From NCBI GenBank assembly GCA_030278955.1, contig JAOANR010000005.1, positions 7,530,394 to 7,594,393 on the forward strand: a stretch of DNA of 64,000 bases, given 5' to 3'. Under the pieces are notes generated by a model. It was not told where the DNA came from. It saw nothing but the letters and a program-made list of their open reading frames with translations, and did not search any database. Shown here in pieces: positions 49,402-59,503 of this stretch. Position 1 is the stretch's first letter, and each line of letters opens with the position of its first letter. Position numbers and translations under genes: made by a program. Origin of the DNA: Hygrophila difformis (Eukaryota > Streptophyta > Magnoliopsida > Lamiales > Acanthaceae).

Positions 49402-49559
49402 CTTTTTGTGATACCCCGTGGAGATGTCACGCGTTGAGGTAAGAATTTAATTTTCGAGCCTCAATAATTCTATGCGTGTAAACTACTAGTTTATGTTGGT
49501 GTTGCTTTCCGAGTGCGACCCAACTTCGAGGACGAAGTTGATTTCTAAGGGGGGTAGAC

Positions 49560-52270
49560 TGTAATACCCGAGAAATCAACATCGATTATTAAATCCGAAA
49601 AATCAAAGAATTGGATTTAATTATCAAAACCGAAATAATTCCGAGAGAACGGAATTAAATATTTTCGGACGATAGCAACTCGAAGAGAGTTATCGGATTA
49701 TCCAACGATCTCGGATAATTCAATATTATGATTTTTAGAATTTAAAATCATAATATTAAAAAAAAAAAACCGCAGCCTGAAGGTGGCGCGGTGGCCGCGC
49801 GGTGCGCGCCACCAGCGCGCCACCCTCCAGTAGGCAGCGTTTCCAAACGCTGCACGCGTTTTTGCTCGGTTTTGAGCATTAACTCCGAACTTGGATGCAT
49901 GAATCGAGCCACCATCATGTCTTAGACCATTGGGGGTATGTTGAGACTCCTTTTGGATGAATCTAGAAGCATCTAGAACTCTCATTTATGGATTATTGGA
50001 GGATACATGCACTAAGGAAGGATTCATTGGAGTTAGGTGGAATGGATCAAGTTTTGGAGGGCTTAATGCATGTATTGACTGCCATAATTCGTTCATCCCT
50101 TCCCTAGGGACATTATGGCAGTCATTGGAGCCATTAACCACTCTTTTCCACACCTCAAATCTGTCACAAACATTACACTCCCCATTAGTCCGAAAATTAG
50201 TTTCTCATTTGAGAGTTGAGAGAACTTTGAGAGTGTTCTTCATTGTGGCAGTGGTTTGGGCGAGATCTAGGCTTCCAATCCCTTCCTCTACGAGTTGGTA
50301 AGGTTCCTAACCCAAATCCTTGTCCTTGAAATCGATTATCAAGCCCTAACATCTAGTATTCTTCCAACAACCCCAAAATAGGATCCATTCGATAGATTGT
50401 GGAAGAGTGGGACTGTGTTGGTTGATTTTGGAGCAATCAAGGAGGAGGATTTCGACACTAATCTCTTGATATGTAAGTTAGTGTTGTGCATCTCGAATTT
50501 TAGAGCTTTTGGTTGAGTATTCTTTGAGTTGTAGTTCGATTTTCATCCTTTGCTAAAACTGTCTTTTAGGGTTTCTTCCGAGTAGATTTTATTGTTGTGC
50601 TTTTCTCGCCTAGATCCTTTCGTTTTTGGAAGAACTTGTCTAAATGAAAAATGTTCCTAACACTTTAAAGATGATCTCTGTAAATTTTCATAATTTTTGG
50701 ACTTGATTTGGTCGTCGAAAACAGATCTGGTATTTTCTGAGTTTGTGTTGACAGAATTCGTTTCATAGGAATAGTCAGTGTTGTTGCCCGTATTACTCCT
50801 AGCTATGATCGTTTTTGATGGTTAGTTTCTTCATGAAAATTGTTCATCTATGTGTCTAGTTTATTCCTGTGAAATTGCAGAATTTTTGGATCACTCTTTG
50901 ATTTGTTATGGATTTTTAAGTAAACTGTGGTCGGATGAACAGTGATCTCTGTACCCTTTGAAAGTGAGTTTCTGAAATGATTTTTTTTGGGCAACTTAGA
51001 GTCCGAATTTGCTAAGGCCTATTTCTGAGAAAAACGTTTATTTTGATGTCTCCTAGTAGCTGTAAAATGTTCAGAATTTTCTACAAAGTTTTACTACATT
51101 TCCTAGTACGAATTTGAAAACTGCTACGGTGTGTTCTTTACCGGTAAACTTGGTTTCGTACGTTTTGATGATTAATGAGTCAATTGCTACTATTTTGTGA
51201 ATCTTATGAATTCTGGAAATGTAGACATGGGATGTAATGATTAAAATGTGGATTTTGAAACTTTGTGAGTTTTGATCGAGTTAGATGCCCAATTTTGGAG
51301 GGTAAGTGCACTTGGCGTGAGCTCGTTGGGCCGCCCCCTCTTTTTGGTGGCCAAAACGGCGCCAAGGAAATTATGTTGCGTGATTGTATGAGTCTATACT
51401 CCTAGGTGTATCCGGATGGGTTACCTAGGGCTCCGAAGTGTGTCTGTATAGGGTCCGCTACTTTCACTTGCCTTGTGGGTTCGATTCCCCAAGGTTTATG
51501 TTTTTCCTGCGGGTTCGATTCCCCAGGATATTGTTGACTCCTATGGGTTCGATTCCCTAGGATGTATATTGAGTTCTTGCGGGTTCGATTCCCCAAGGAC
51601 GGATGTCCTCGATCATAATGAACAATGGTAAACGAAGGTATTTAAGTTCTGGAAACAATGAGGTCCTCGATGATATGGAAACAATGGTAAAAGAATGTGT
51701 TTGAGCTCTTGCGGGTTTGATTCCCCAAGAATGGTTGTTCTTGATCAAAAATGAATAATGATATATTATTCGTATGGTAAAGTGTAAGATTCTTTCGGAA
51801 TTATTTTTACTCGACCTTCCTTTTTAAATTACAAATTCCATCTTTAAATCTCTCTTCTAAAAACTTTAAAATTTGTTATGCTATACATTAACTTACTCAG
51901 TACCTTTGTACTGATAGATACGTTGTCTCTATTTTTTTTTCAGATGTTGAAGATTAGCACATGGCATTTACACTTGGGATGGGAATTTCCGAAGACTTGT
52001 CGCACTTGTTTTTAAATTCTTTTTATGAATTCCAAACTTATGTTTGGCCGTGTTTGGCCCTTAGCTTCCGCACTGTCTTAAATTATGTATGTTTGACTTA
52101 ACTCTGATTTAAACCTTCGGGCACTTATTGAATGGTTTTTAAATTATTTTTAAGTATTGGTACAACTTAGCCTTAGCATCTTCTCAAGCGAGCTCGAAAT
52201 GGTTCGCGTCTTGCTTGGGAAGGTGTGGCGGTAATGCCCTGGCCTGGGTGATCAAATCCGGGGTGTTACA
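49560..52270 (+). repeat. Gypsy 3' LTR, 2.7 kb
   Basis: It starts TGTAATACCC and ends GGGTGTTACA, short inverted termini. It includes a GC-rich patch (about 49772-49860, 'gtggcgcggtggccgcgcgg') and the GGGTTCGATTCCCC repeats at 51477-51726. No open reading frame of note. Confidence 0.88.
51477..51726 (+). repeat. Array of box-B-like GGGTTCGATTCCCC motifs in the LTR
   Basis: Five copies lie at 51477, 51511, 51545, 51581 and 51713 (the last with TTTGA for TTCGA). The first four are 34-36 bp apart. The motif matches the T-arm/box B consensus of tRNA genes, but no matching box A, acceptor stem or anticodon arm is visible. Confidence 0.8.
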
Positions 52271-52275
52271 CTTTT

Positions 52276-54913
52276 CCTTCCCAAATCGCCATCTCCACTT
52301 TAACAACAAAACTTCATTTATTCTCTGCACATTCCTTATTCCCAGACCTCCCTCTTCAACTTCCGAGCAAATTTTTTCCCAGCATATTGAATGATATTTA
52401 CTCGCTCCATCCCACTCGTTCAAAAAAAATCTTCTTTTCATTTTCTCCAGGCGATCCGCTACCTCCCTTGGGATTTTGAAAATTGACATGAAATAGACCG
52501 GCAAACTATTTAGCACCGATCTCAATAGGCACAGTCTACCGGCTTGTGTTAGCATCCTACCTTTCCATCCCGCCAATCTCCTTTCCACTCTATCTATTAC
52601 CGGGTTCCATAACTCGATACCATTGATTCTACCCCCAATTGGAATTCCGAGATAATTCATTGGCCATTTACCCACTTGACAGCCAAAGTGAGTTGCTGCT
52701 TCTTCTACTGCCACATCGCTACAGTTGACCCCAATCAAGCAGCTCTTGCCAAAGTTAATTTGGAGACCAGTAGCATAGGATAGACACTTCAGGATTCTTT
52801 TGATGATGATCACTTGGTGTAGTTCTCCTCCACAAAATAAGATAGTATCATCGGCGTACTGGAGGTGAGTAACTCTTGGGCCATCCCGGCCAGCAGACAG
52901 TCCAGAAATCAGATCTACATCAGCTGCCCTCTTCATTAGTCTGTTCAACACTTCGGCAACGATCACGAAGAGGTACGGAGATAATGAGTCGCCTTGTCTT
53001 AACCCCTTTTCCAACTTAAAGAACTTTGTGGGCGAGCCATTGATGAGAACAGCCACACTCGCCCTGGACACGCACTCTTTAATCCAATTAATCCATCTCT
53101 CCCCAAATCCCATTACTTCCAGAAGATCAAATAGGGTACTCCATGATACGTTGTCATATGCCCTAGCAAAATCTAACTTGATAATAAATCCTGACAGGCC
53201 CGCCTTCTTGGTGGACTGAATAAGTTCTGACGCCACCAATACTCCGTCCAATATTTGGCGACCTTTCACAAATGCCATTTGGGAAGCTCCCACCACCTTA
53301 CTTAATATAGCCTGCATACGCCTTGCTAGAACCTTTGTCACGATTTTTTGGATGCTGCCAATCAAAGAAATGGGACGAAAATCTTTGAACTCCATCGGAT
53401 CCTCCACTTTCGGAATCAAAGCAATGAACGAACTACCGGTTTCTCTTGGCAATTTATTCTCGACTTCCAGGCCTTTAAACACCTCAAGTACATCACTTTT
53501 AAGCCTTTCCCAGTATTTTTTGAAGAACCCTAAGTTGAATCCATCGGGACCGGGAGCCCTATTACCGTCACAGCTCCAAACGGCCGACCGGACTTCTTCT
53601 TCCGAGAAACTTCTACACAGCCACTCCCTCTCCTCGACACTCAATGGGTTGAATCCAGCATTTGTCACATAGAGCAATTCTTCTTTCTTTTTAGCAAAAA
53701 GAGCCTGGAAGTACTTCTCTGCTTTCTCCTTAATCCTTCTTGGTTCCTCGCATCTCTCTCCCTCATCAATTATTACTCCAATATAATTTCTGCGCCTATT
53801 AAGGTTAGATACCGCATGAAAAAACCTCGTATTTTGGTCCCCTTCCTTGATCCACCTAAGACGAGATTTTTGTAACCATCTTCTTTCTTCCGCCAACAGT
53901 AACATCCCAAGTTCTTTTCTTTTACTTTGCCATTCATCTCTCAATGTTGTTGTAGTATTCTGGTCATCCTGTATTATTTCCTCAAGATGCTCCAGTTCTC
54001 CCAACAATCCCTGCATTCGAGACTCAAGAGCTGACACCCCGTAACCTTCCCATTCGCGAAGTCTGCCCTTCAATGCTCTTAGTTTGCCAAAAATCTTATT
54101 ACCTCCAACCGATCCCTCTGCTCCCCAAACTTCCTGGACTATCTTCGGGAAATCCTTCTCATCCATCCAATAATTATAAAGCCTGAATGGTTTAGGGCCC
54201 CAAGATTTTGCCCCCATTTCCAACATTACAGGATAATGGTCTGAGAGAACCGATTCCCCCCTCCTCTGTGAGACCTCACCTTCCAGGCAGAGCCAACCCG
54301 GGGATAATAGAAACCTGTCCAGCCTACTCCCCGCCCTCCCCCCTCTCCCATACCATGTGTATTGGCCCCCCAACATAGGAATATCAATTAGCCCTGATTG
54401 ATTCAAAAATTCATTGAAGTCAGAATTCGACCGGCTGTCTGCACTTTCCCCAAATCTCTCTCCCTCCCTCACCACTGCATTAAAATCCCCAGCCAGACAC
54501 CAATATTCCCCATTGTCCACATCACATTTTTGGGTTAGTAATCCCCACAACTCCGCTCTCTCCCTCCGGCTATTCGGGGCATGTATGCAAAATATGTTAA
54601 CCACTCCCCCACAACCCTTCAATGTACCCTTTATCCAAATGAAGTAATGCGAGCTCTCGATAACTCTAAAAGGACCACCCATCCCTCCCCAAATAATCAG
54701 TAATCCCCCCGAGTTCCCTGCTGCAGGTTGGTAACAATAATCGCACTCTCGCGACCCCCATAACCTATAGACCAGCCTATCCCGCACCTCCGACATTTTT
54801 GTTTCTTGACAACAAAGCACTGTTGGCTTGTATTTCTTGCATAGCCTCATTACTGCCCTTCGCCGAATCCCCCCATTGAGTCCTCTTAAATTGCAGGTTA
54901 TCAGACGCATCAT
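52276..54913 (-). pseudogene. LINE ORF2, endonuclease and reverse transcriptase part
   Basis: It starts MMRLITCNLRGLNGG at 54913. The apurinic endonuclease domain (about residues 1-225) includes CCQETKMSEV, CLAGDFNAVVREGE and LSDHYPVMLE. The reverse transcriptase (about residues 450-740) includes RPISLIGSIQKIVTKVLA, FVKGRQILDGVL, GLRQGDSLSPYLFVI and the catalytic YADDTILF. It runs uninterrupted for about 880 codons until the Gypsy insert at 52275, where the open frame continues into LTR sequence for about 30 codons as a chance extension. The endonuclease and RT active-site residues look intact. Confidence 0.95.
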
Positions 54914-54950
54914 TAAAGCTAGATACCACCCTCACTCCCCTTCCACACTT

Positions 54951-56447
54951 CTACCCTACCAGGTCCTCCATTATTCTTGAAACTGCTTCTACTCTACCCA
55001 GGCGACATCCCAACCCCAGCTCTTTCGCAAGCTCAAAAATCATTTCAGCTTCTGAGTAGTCTACCAGTTTTACCTTGTCGCCGATACGAAACGTCGAGAA
55101 TTCTAATTTGGCGAAGGAATTGCCTACCTGCACTCCTGATCCTTGCTTATTCACCCCCCTGCTGTGAGACTTTGGAATAGCCCTCCTTCCTCTTTTCTTC
55201 CCTATTTTGTACAATTTAGTACTCCCTGCAATAACATTCCCCATCAATTCCTCCGCTTTCCTGATTTCGTTGCTTACTTTAATCTCCAGCTCCGTCTCCC
55301 TAGCCCCATCCGAGAAACCTTCTGCTCCTGCCCCCACCAGCACTTCTTTATGCCCTACCACTATTTCCACCCCCATAGACACCTTATCGCTTCCTCTCTC
55401 ACTCACCATTTTACCCCCCAGACCCTTCGGCTTTACCGCGGACACCCCTACAGGCTCTCCTCTGTCAGACGACAGATTTGCTACATCTGGATAATTTACC
55501 AGTATACCCGATACAACGTTATCTGTTGCCATTCCTATATCCTGACCCTTACCCGAATCCCACCCCAATCTTATTAGACCATCATGGGCTTCAGTTAAGA
55601 CACTCTTAGTAGCCCTGTGCTTACCAGACTCATTGTCTCTTTCTCCTACACCCGCAGACAGCCCATAGTCTAATTCCTCAACATCTCTATACACCCGCTG
55701 GCTTTGTGTTTTTGGACCAGGATGCGGTCCAATAGAACTTAGCCCATTTGAATTTTGTCCTAGCCCATCCACTCTTCCCCCCCCTAAAATTCCAGGTCCC
55801 TGTTGAATTATTATTCCACAAGCCTTACTATTGACATTACTAACCCCCGCCAACTTTTTGTGAGTTTGAAAATCTCCAAACCCATTAATATCTCCGTCCG
55901 CCGCCACCTTTTTGGGGTTTTCAATGTCTTCATGCACCTCCCCAGAAAACTGTTCCGATTCCCCACAACCCTTGGACCTGGCCTCCCCCACGACCATCAA
56001 CTCCGGCGATCCGTCCACCGCTCGTGCTTCCAGATGGTCGGAGTCCATCCCTGTCTCCCGAACCTCCTCAACTGCATATTCCTCTACTATTTTTTCATTA
56101 TAGCTGGCTGCGATTCGAATTGACAGCAACTGTCCATCCACCTTTACCCTCATGATCTGAGGAATATCTTCACCAATCTTTACCGCCACCAAAAGCCTTG
56201 CACGATCAAATCTCTTTTTATCCTTCGTATCTTTATCGACATTAATCACCTCCCCCCAGCCATCCACTACCTTCTCAAAATTTCCAGTACACCAGGTGTT
56301 GAAGGGTAGGCCAAAAACATATATCCATACTAATGTCTTCCTAGCCATCGGACCAAGATCCCATCTACGTTTCCACACTGCTAAATGCTTGTCCCTTTGA
56401 TCCGTCAGGAAGCTGTCCCTCTTTTCCAAGCTTAGGAAAATTGCCAC
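54951..56447 (-). pseudogene. LINE ORF1, distal frame
   Basis: The C-terminal part of ORF1, including a DUF4283-like stretch (KTLVWIYVFGLPFNTWCTGN) and a long low-complexity region. It is in the -1 frame relative to the proximal part. The first codons after the frame change read GHLIVAIFLSLEKRD. It ends 37 nt before the ORF2 start codon. Confidence 0.88.
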
Positions 56448-56449
56448 TA

Positions 56450-57250
56450 TCAGATGACCCCCCCATATATTACATCTTCACAGTCCTTGTATGACGAGTA
56501 TAGCCAGTCTTGATATTCAGTGAGTGTTTCTAAATTGTTGAGCTCGATTACTGCCGACCGTTCAAGCCTCTTGACATCCTCGTGCACGACCTCTAGCTCC
56601 ACTATTTCCTCACCCGACCTCTTCTCCATACCTAAATTCCTACCCTTTTCTCCTTTGGTGACTTCAGCGTAAGAACGTTCATCTCGCCATGCAGTTCTTT
56701 CAGTTTTCTTCCCCCTCTCACCATTCACTATGTGTGTGTCCTGTCCATTAATTTTTAGCTTCGCACTCCCCCTTGAACCATCATTTCTTTTACTGCCCGT
56801 CCTCGTGTTTGGAGTAGCCCATCTTGCCGTTAACCTTTTCTCCATCCACTTCATTCCATTAACTTTCCTAATTACCAACCGTGCTTCTTCCTTGCTGGAG
56901 AACCGAATAAAACCGAACTTGAAGCCGTTCTCCGACCACCGTCTAGTAGGGAGAAACCAGTCTCTAACTCTTGCTACTTTGTCAATCTCCCCCACAAACT
57001 GTTTGAATTCAGCCCCTATCGGGATGTTCCCGACATACACTCCTGCATGAAAGCGTCTATGTGATACCACCCCACCGAACCCCCTGATTTCTTGCTTCCC
57101 CCGTCTGAACCCTCCGGACACCGCTCCTTTGTCCGCTACTGAAGGTGCCACCGCTGTTGCCGCTGACACGTCTCCTCTATCAGCACCACCGCTGGATTTC
57201 AGCACTCCGCCCCCGCCGCCGCCCTCGTCAATTCCCTCTTCGGTTGCCAT
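56450..57250 (-). pseudogene. LINE ORF1, proximal frame with RRM
   Basis: It starts at ATG 57248-57250 only 31 bp from the LINE 5' end. After a glycine-rich N terminus it holds an RNA-recognition motif (VYVGNIPIGAEFKQF; NGFKFGFIRFSSKEEARL), as in the ORF1 of plant L1-type LINEs, and ends at a stop just after a run of seven Gs (about 56458-56464). Changing the length of that run joins it to the distal frame. Confidence 0.9.
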
Positions 57251-57281
57251 TTCTTTGTAGTGCGGTTCGCTTGAACTTTTT

Positions 57282-57295
57282 TAGCTTTGTTAGAA
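57282..57295. repeat. LINE target-site duplication, right copy
   Basis: TAGCTTTGTTAGAA, identical to 46216-46229. Confidence 0.92.
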
Positions 57296-57790
57296 ATTAA
57301 AAGGCTAATTGTTGCAAATTCTATAAATTGAAAAAATTTCTCTGAAATGGCGGTACTGAATGAAGTTTTAACATCTAAAATAGATAATCTATTGATACTG
57401 GAAGATAAATATTATAATAAGGAAGAAATGAAGGCGTATCATGCTAAGCTATTACATTTGTTGATTAATGAGTAGATGAATGTTTATAATAAAATAATGT
57501 ATGCAGTTGATAGTGATGAGGGTTTATTCTTTTTTCTTTACATGGTGGAACTGAGAAGACACTTATCGATAATTTATCTAGAAAATATTATGTTTAGCCC
57601 TTCGTGGTAGAAATGATATTTTGTTGCATGTAGCATCCATTGGAATAGCATCATATTCCTTCCAAGAGATAGGACTGCAGATTATAGAATTGACATTTCA
57701 CTAGATTGTGACGAGAATTCTACCTACAAAAATTTATCCCAGAAAATTATTCAACCCCTTTTCTCATTGAAACAAAGCTCAAGGTTTAGG
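57296..57790 (+). pseudogene. Helitron Pif1-type helicase, Walker A region
   Basis: It continues the helicase reading from the left side of the LINE: IKRLIVANSIN, MAVLNEVLTSKIDNLL, NVYNKIMYAVDSDEG, a Walker A remnant GGTEKT (normally GGTGKT), then ALRGRNDILLHVASIGIAS and LDCDENSTYKNLSQK. At least five frame changes and stops are present. The sequence then jumps to C-terminal helicase motifs, indicating an internal deletion. Confidence 0.88.
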
Positions 57791-57793
57791 ATG

Positions 57794-59177
57794 AAAATTC
57801 TTGATTGGTAAAATAACTATGAGCCCATCTGAATTAACCAAATTCCCCATTCGATTTCAGAGGAACAAAAGTCACACTCGCATTTTATTTTACTATGACT
57901 ATAAAAAAAGTCAATGTCATTTTTTAAAGAATGTTGGACTCTATCTCCAAAAATCATTTTTTCCTATGTTAATAATATGCTGCAATCCCTCGTGTCACTG
58001 GAAAGAGGGGATTCGAAGTACTAATATGTAATTATGATGGATTAACCCAAGATACTACAAGAAATGTTGTTTATAATAAAAATTATATATGACATAAATT
58101 TGCACAATAGATTCTTCATGTAGGTGATGGTAATATCTGGTATTGATCTTGAAGATGTACAATTAGATGTGACATTTCCATATTATAATTTTATAAATTC
58201 TAAGAGAGATCCTATAGCGGCAATTGTTTAGAGTACTTATACACATATAACATCGATCACTTCAAATCCATATATTTTTAAAGATATTATACACTATTCC
58301 CTACCAATGAGATTGTTGGTACGATCAATGATTAAATCATGGAACGTATGTCTGTAAATGAAAATGTACATATATCAGTTCTAATAATATTTGTCAAGAG
58401 GATGAAAACATAGATAATGCCAATAAATTATTTTCACTATAATATCTAAACATCATCAATTATTCTGGATTACCGAATCATGAAATAACGTTGAATTAGG
58501 GTTGCATAATCATGCTTAATAGGAATATAGATCCATCAAATAAAGTATGCAATATAAGTAGGTTGATAGTAACCAGGATGTGGAACCATATTATTGAGGA
58601 TAAAACTAATTTTCGAGAAAGCATGAAAGTAAATTCTTGATTGGTAGAATGATTATGAGCCTATCTGATTCCCAAATTCCTGATTCGATTTCAGATGAGA
58701 AAATTTCAACTTGTAGTTTGTTTTGCTATGATTATAAACAAAAGTCAATGTCAATTTTTAAAGAATGTTGGACTTTATCTTCCAAAACAGTTTTTGTCAT
58801 GAATAGTTAGGTTGCAATATTTCACGTCACTAGCAAGATTTGGCTCAAAGTATTAATATGCAACTAAGAATGATTAACTCAAGATACCACAAGAAATGTT
58901 GTTTACAATAAATTTTATATATGACAGAAAATTTGCGAAATGTATGCTTAATTTAGGTGATGGCAAGGCCGGTATTGATTTCGAAGATCTACAATTAGAT
59001 GTGACATTTCCGGATGATATTCTTATAAACTTTACGGGTGATCATATAGAGACAATATTTAAGAGTACATATACAAATATAAACTGCACCACTTCAAATT
59101 CAGATATTTTTAAAGATAGTACTATATTACCCCCTACCAATAAGATTTTCATGAATGAAATTTTTAACAAATTGTGA
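57794..59177 (+). pseudogene. Helitron helicase C-terminal modules, tandemly duplicated
   Basis: Two related units, 57794-58340 and 58631-59177, are offset by about 835 bp. Each has a C-terminal helicase block (FPIRFQRNK; KNVGLYLQKSFFP) followed by a middle-domain block (first unit GIDLEDVQLDVTFP-like; second LNLGDGKAGIDFEDLQLDV and LPPTNKIFMNEIF). Between them (58480-58630) lie SGLPNHEITLN and NRNIDPSNKVCN, the stretch that normally links middle to C-terminal domain. The order C-term/middle/C-term/middle shows a tandem duplication of the helicase followed by truncation at both ends. Confidence 0.85.
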
Positions 59178-59473
59178 GGAAATTTTTCATATTATGCTTA
59201 ATACAAATATATAAAATTTGTTTTATTTTAATTTAAATTTCAAATTACACAAAATATTATTTTAATAATTATTCTTATTGATCTGTTAAGCCAAACAAGC
59301 TAAAGAACACGATATAATATGATTTCTTACTTTTAAAAATAATAAAATTATATTATCATATACATCATCTTTCGAATAGATATAAAATCATTACACATTT
59401 TCATCTCAAATATAATTTATGATTATTTGATACAATATAAGGATATATATATTATATAAAATATATAATTATG

Positions 59474-59503
59474 CCCGTCGAGTCTCGACGGGTTAATTAC
59501 TAG
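59474..59503 (+). repeat. Helitron 3' terminal hairpin and CTAG
   Basis: CCCGTCGAG-T-CTCGACGGG forms a 9-bp perfect stem, and CTAG ends the element 11 bases after the hairpin. A T follows, as expected for an A/T insertion site. Confidence 0.9.

Larger units (their letters stand above)
49407..52270 (+). mobile_element. Internally deleted Ty3/Gypsy element in LINE ORF2
   Basis: The perfect 5-bp duplication CTTTT lies at 49402-49406 and 52271-52275. The left edge is TGTGATACCCC, a short remnant resembling a 5' LTR start. A polypurine tract (AAGGGGGGTAGAC, about 49547-49559) then precedes one complete LTR, 49560-52270 (TGTAATACCC ... GGGTGTTACA, 2711 bp). All protein-coding internal sequence is gone. 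The sequence 'cttcgaggacgaagttgatt' before the tract is typical of chromovirus-type Gypsy elements. Removing the insert and one CTTTT rejoins LINE ORF2 in frame. Confidence 0.88.
46230..57281 (-). mobile_element. Full-length LINE (L1-type with RNase H), interrupted by a Gypsy element
   Basis: The element is bounded by a perfect 14-bp duplication (46216-46229 and 57282-57295). On the minus strand it has a 31-bp 5' leader, ORF1 (in two frames), ORF2 with endonuclease, reverse transcriptase, zf-RVT remnant and RNase H, a 1.7-kb 3' UTR, and a poly(A) tail seen as T runs at 46230-46275. Removing the 2.87-kb Gypsy insert leaves about 8.2 kb. It is not currently competent: ORF1 has a frameshift at a G7 run, ORF2 has a stop near 49046, a break near 48780 and the insertion. 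Confidence 0.93.
44394..59503 (+). mobile_element. Helitron with decayed helicase, carrying a nested LINE
   Basis: The 5' terminus TCTATATATATTAAAGC follows an A (44393). The 3' terminus is a 9-bp stem hairpin (CCCGTCGAG/CTCGACGGG, 59474-59492) then TTAATTA and CTAG (59500-59503), followed by a T. These are the canonical TC...hairpin-CTRR ends with A/T target. Pif1-type helicase remnants lie on the + strand at 46184-46229 and 57296-59177. Without the LINE the element is about 4.0 kb. No Rep endonuclease domain is recognised, so it is probably non-autonomous and old. The flanks, joined, match a related unfilled repeat at about 61010-61080. Confidence 0.88.

Noticed and set aside
51460..51740. 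CRISPR-like or tRNA-cluster array
   Set aside because: The repeats are only 14 bp, the spacers are related to one another, and the array lies inside a Gypsy LTR of a plant genome.
52184..52275. Extra C-terminal residues of LINE ORF2 after the RT
   Set aside because: The frame runs into the Gypsy LTR. The genuine continuation is on the far side of the insert at 49401.
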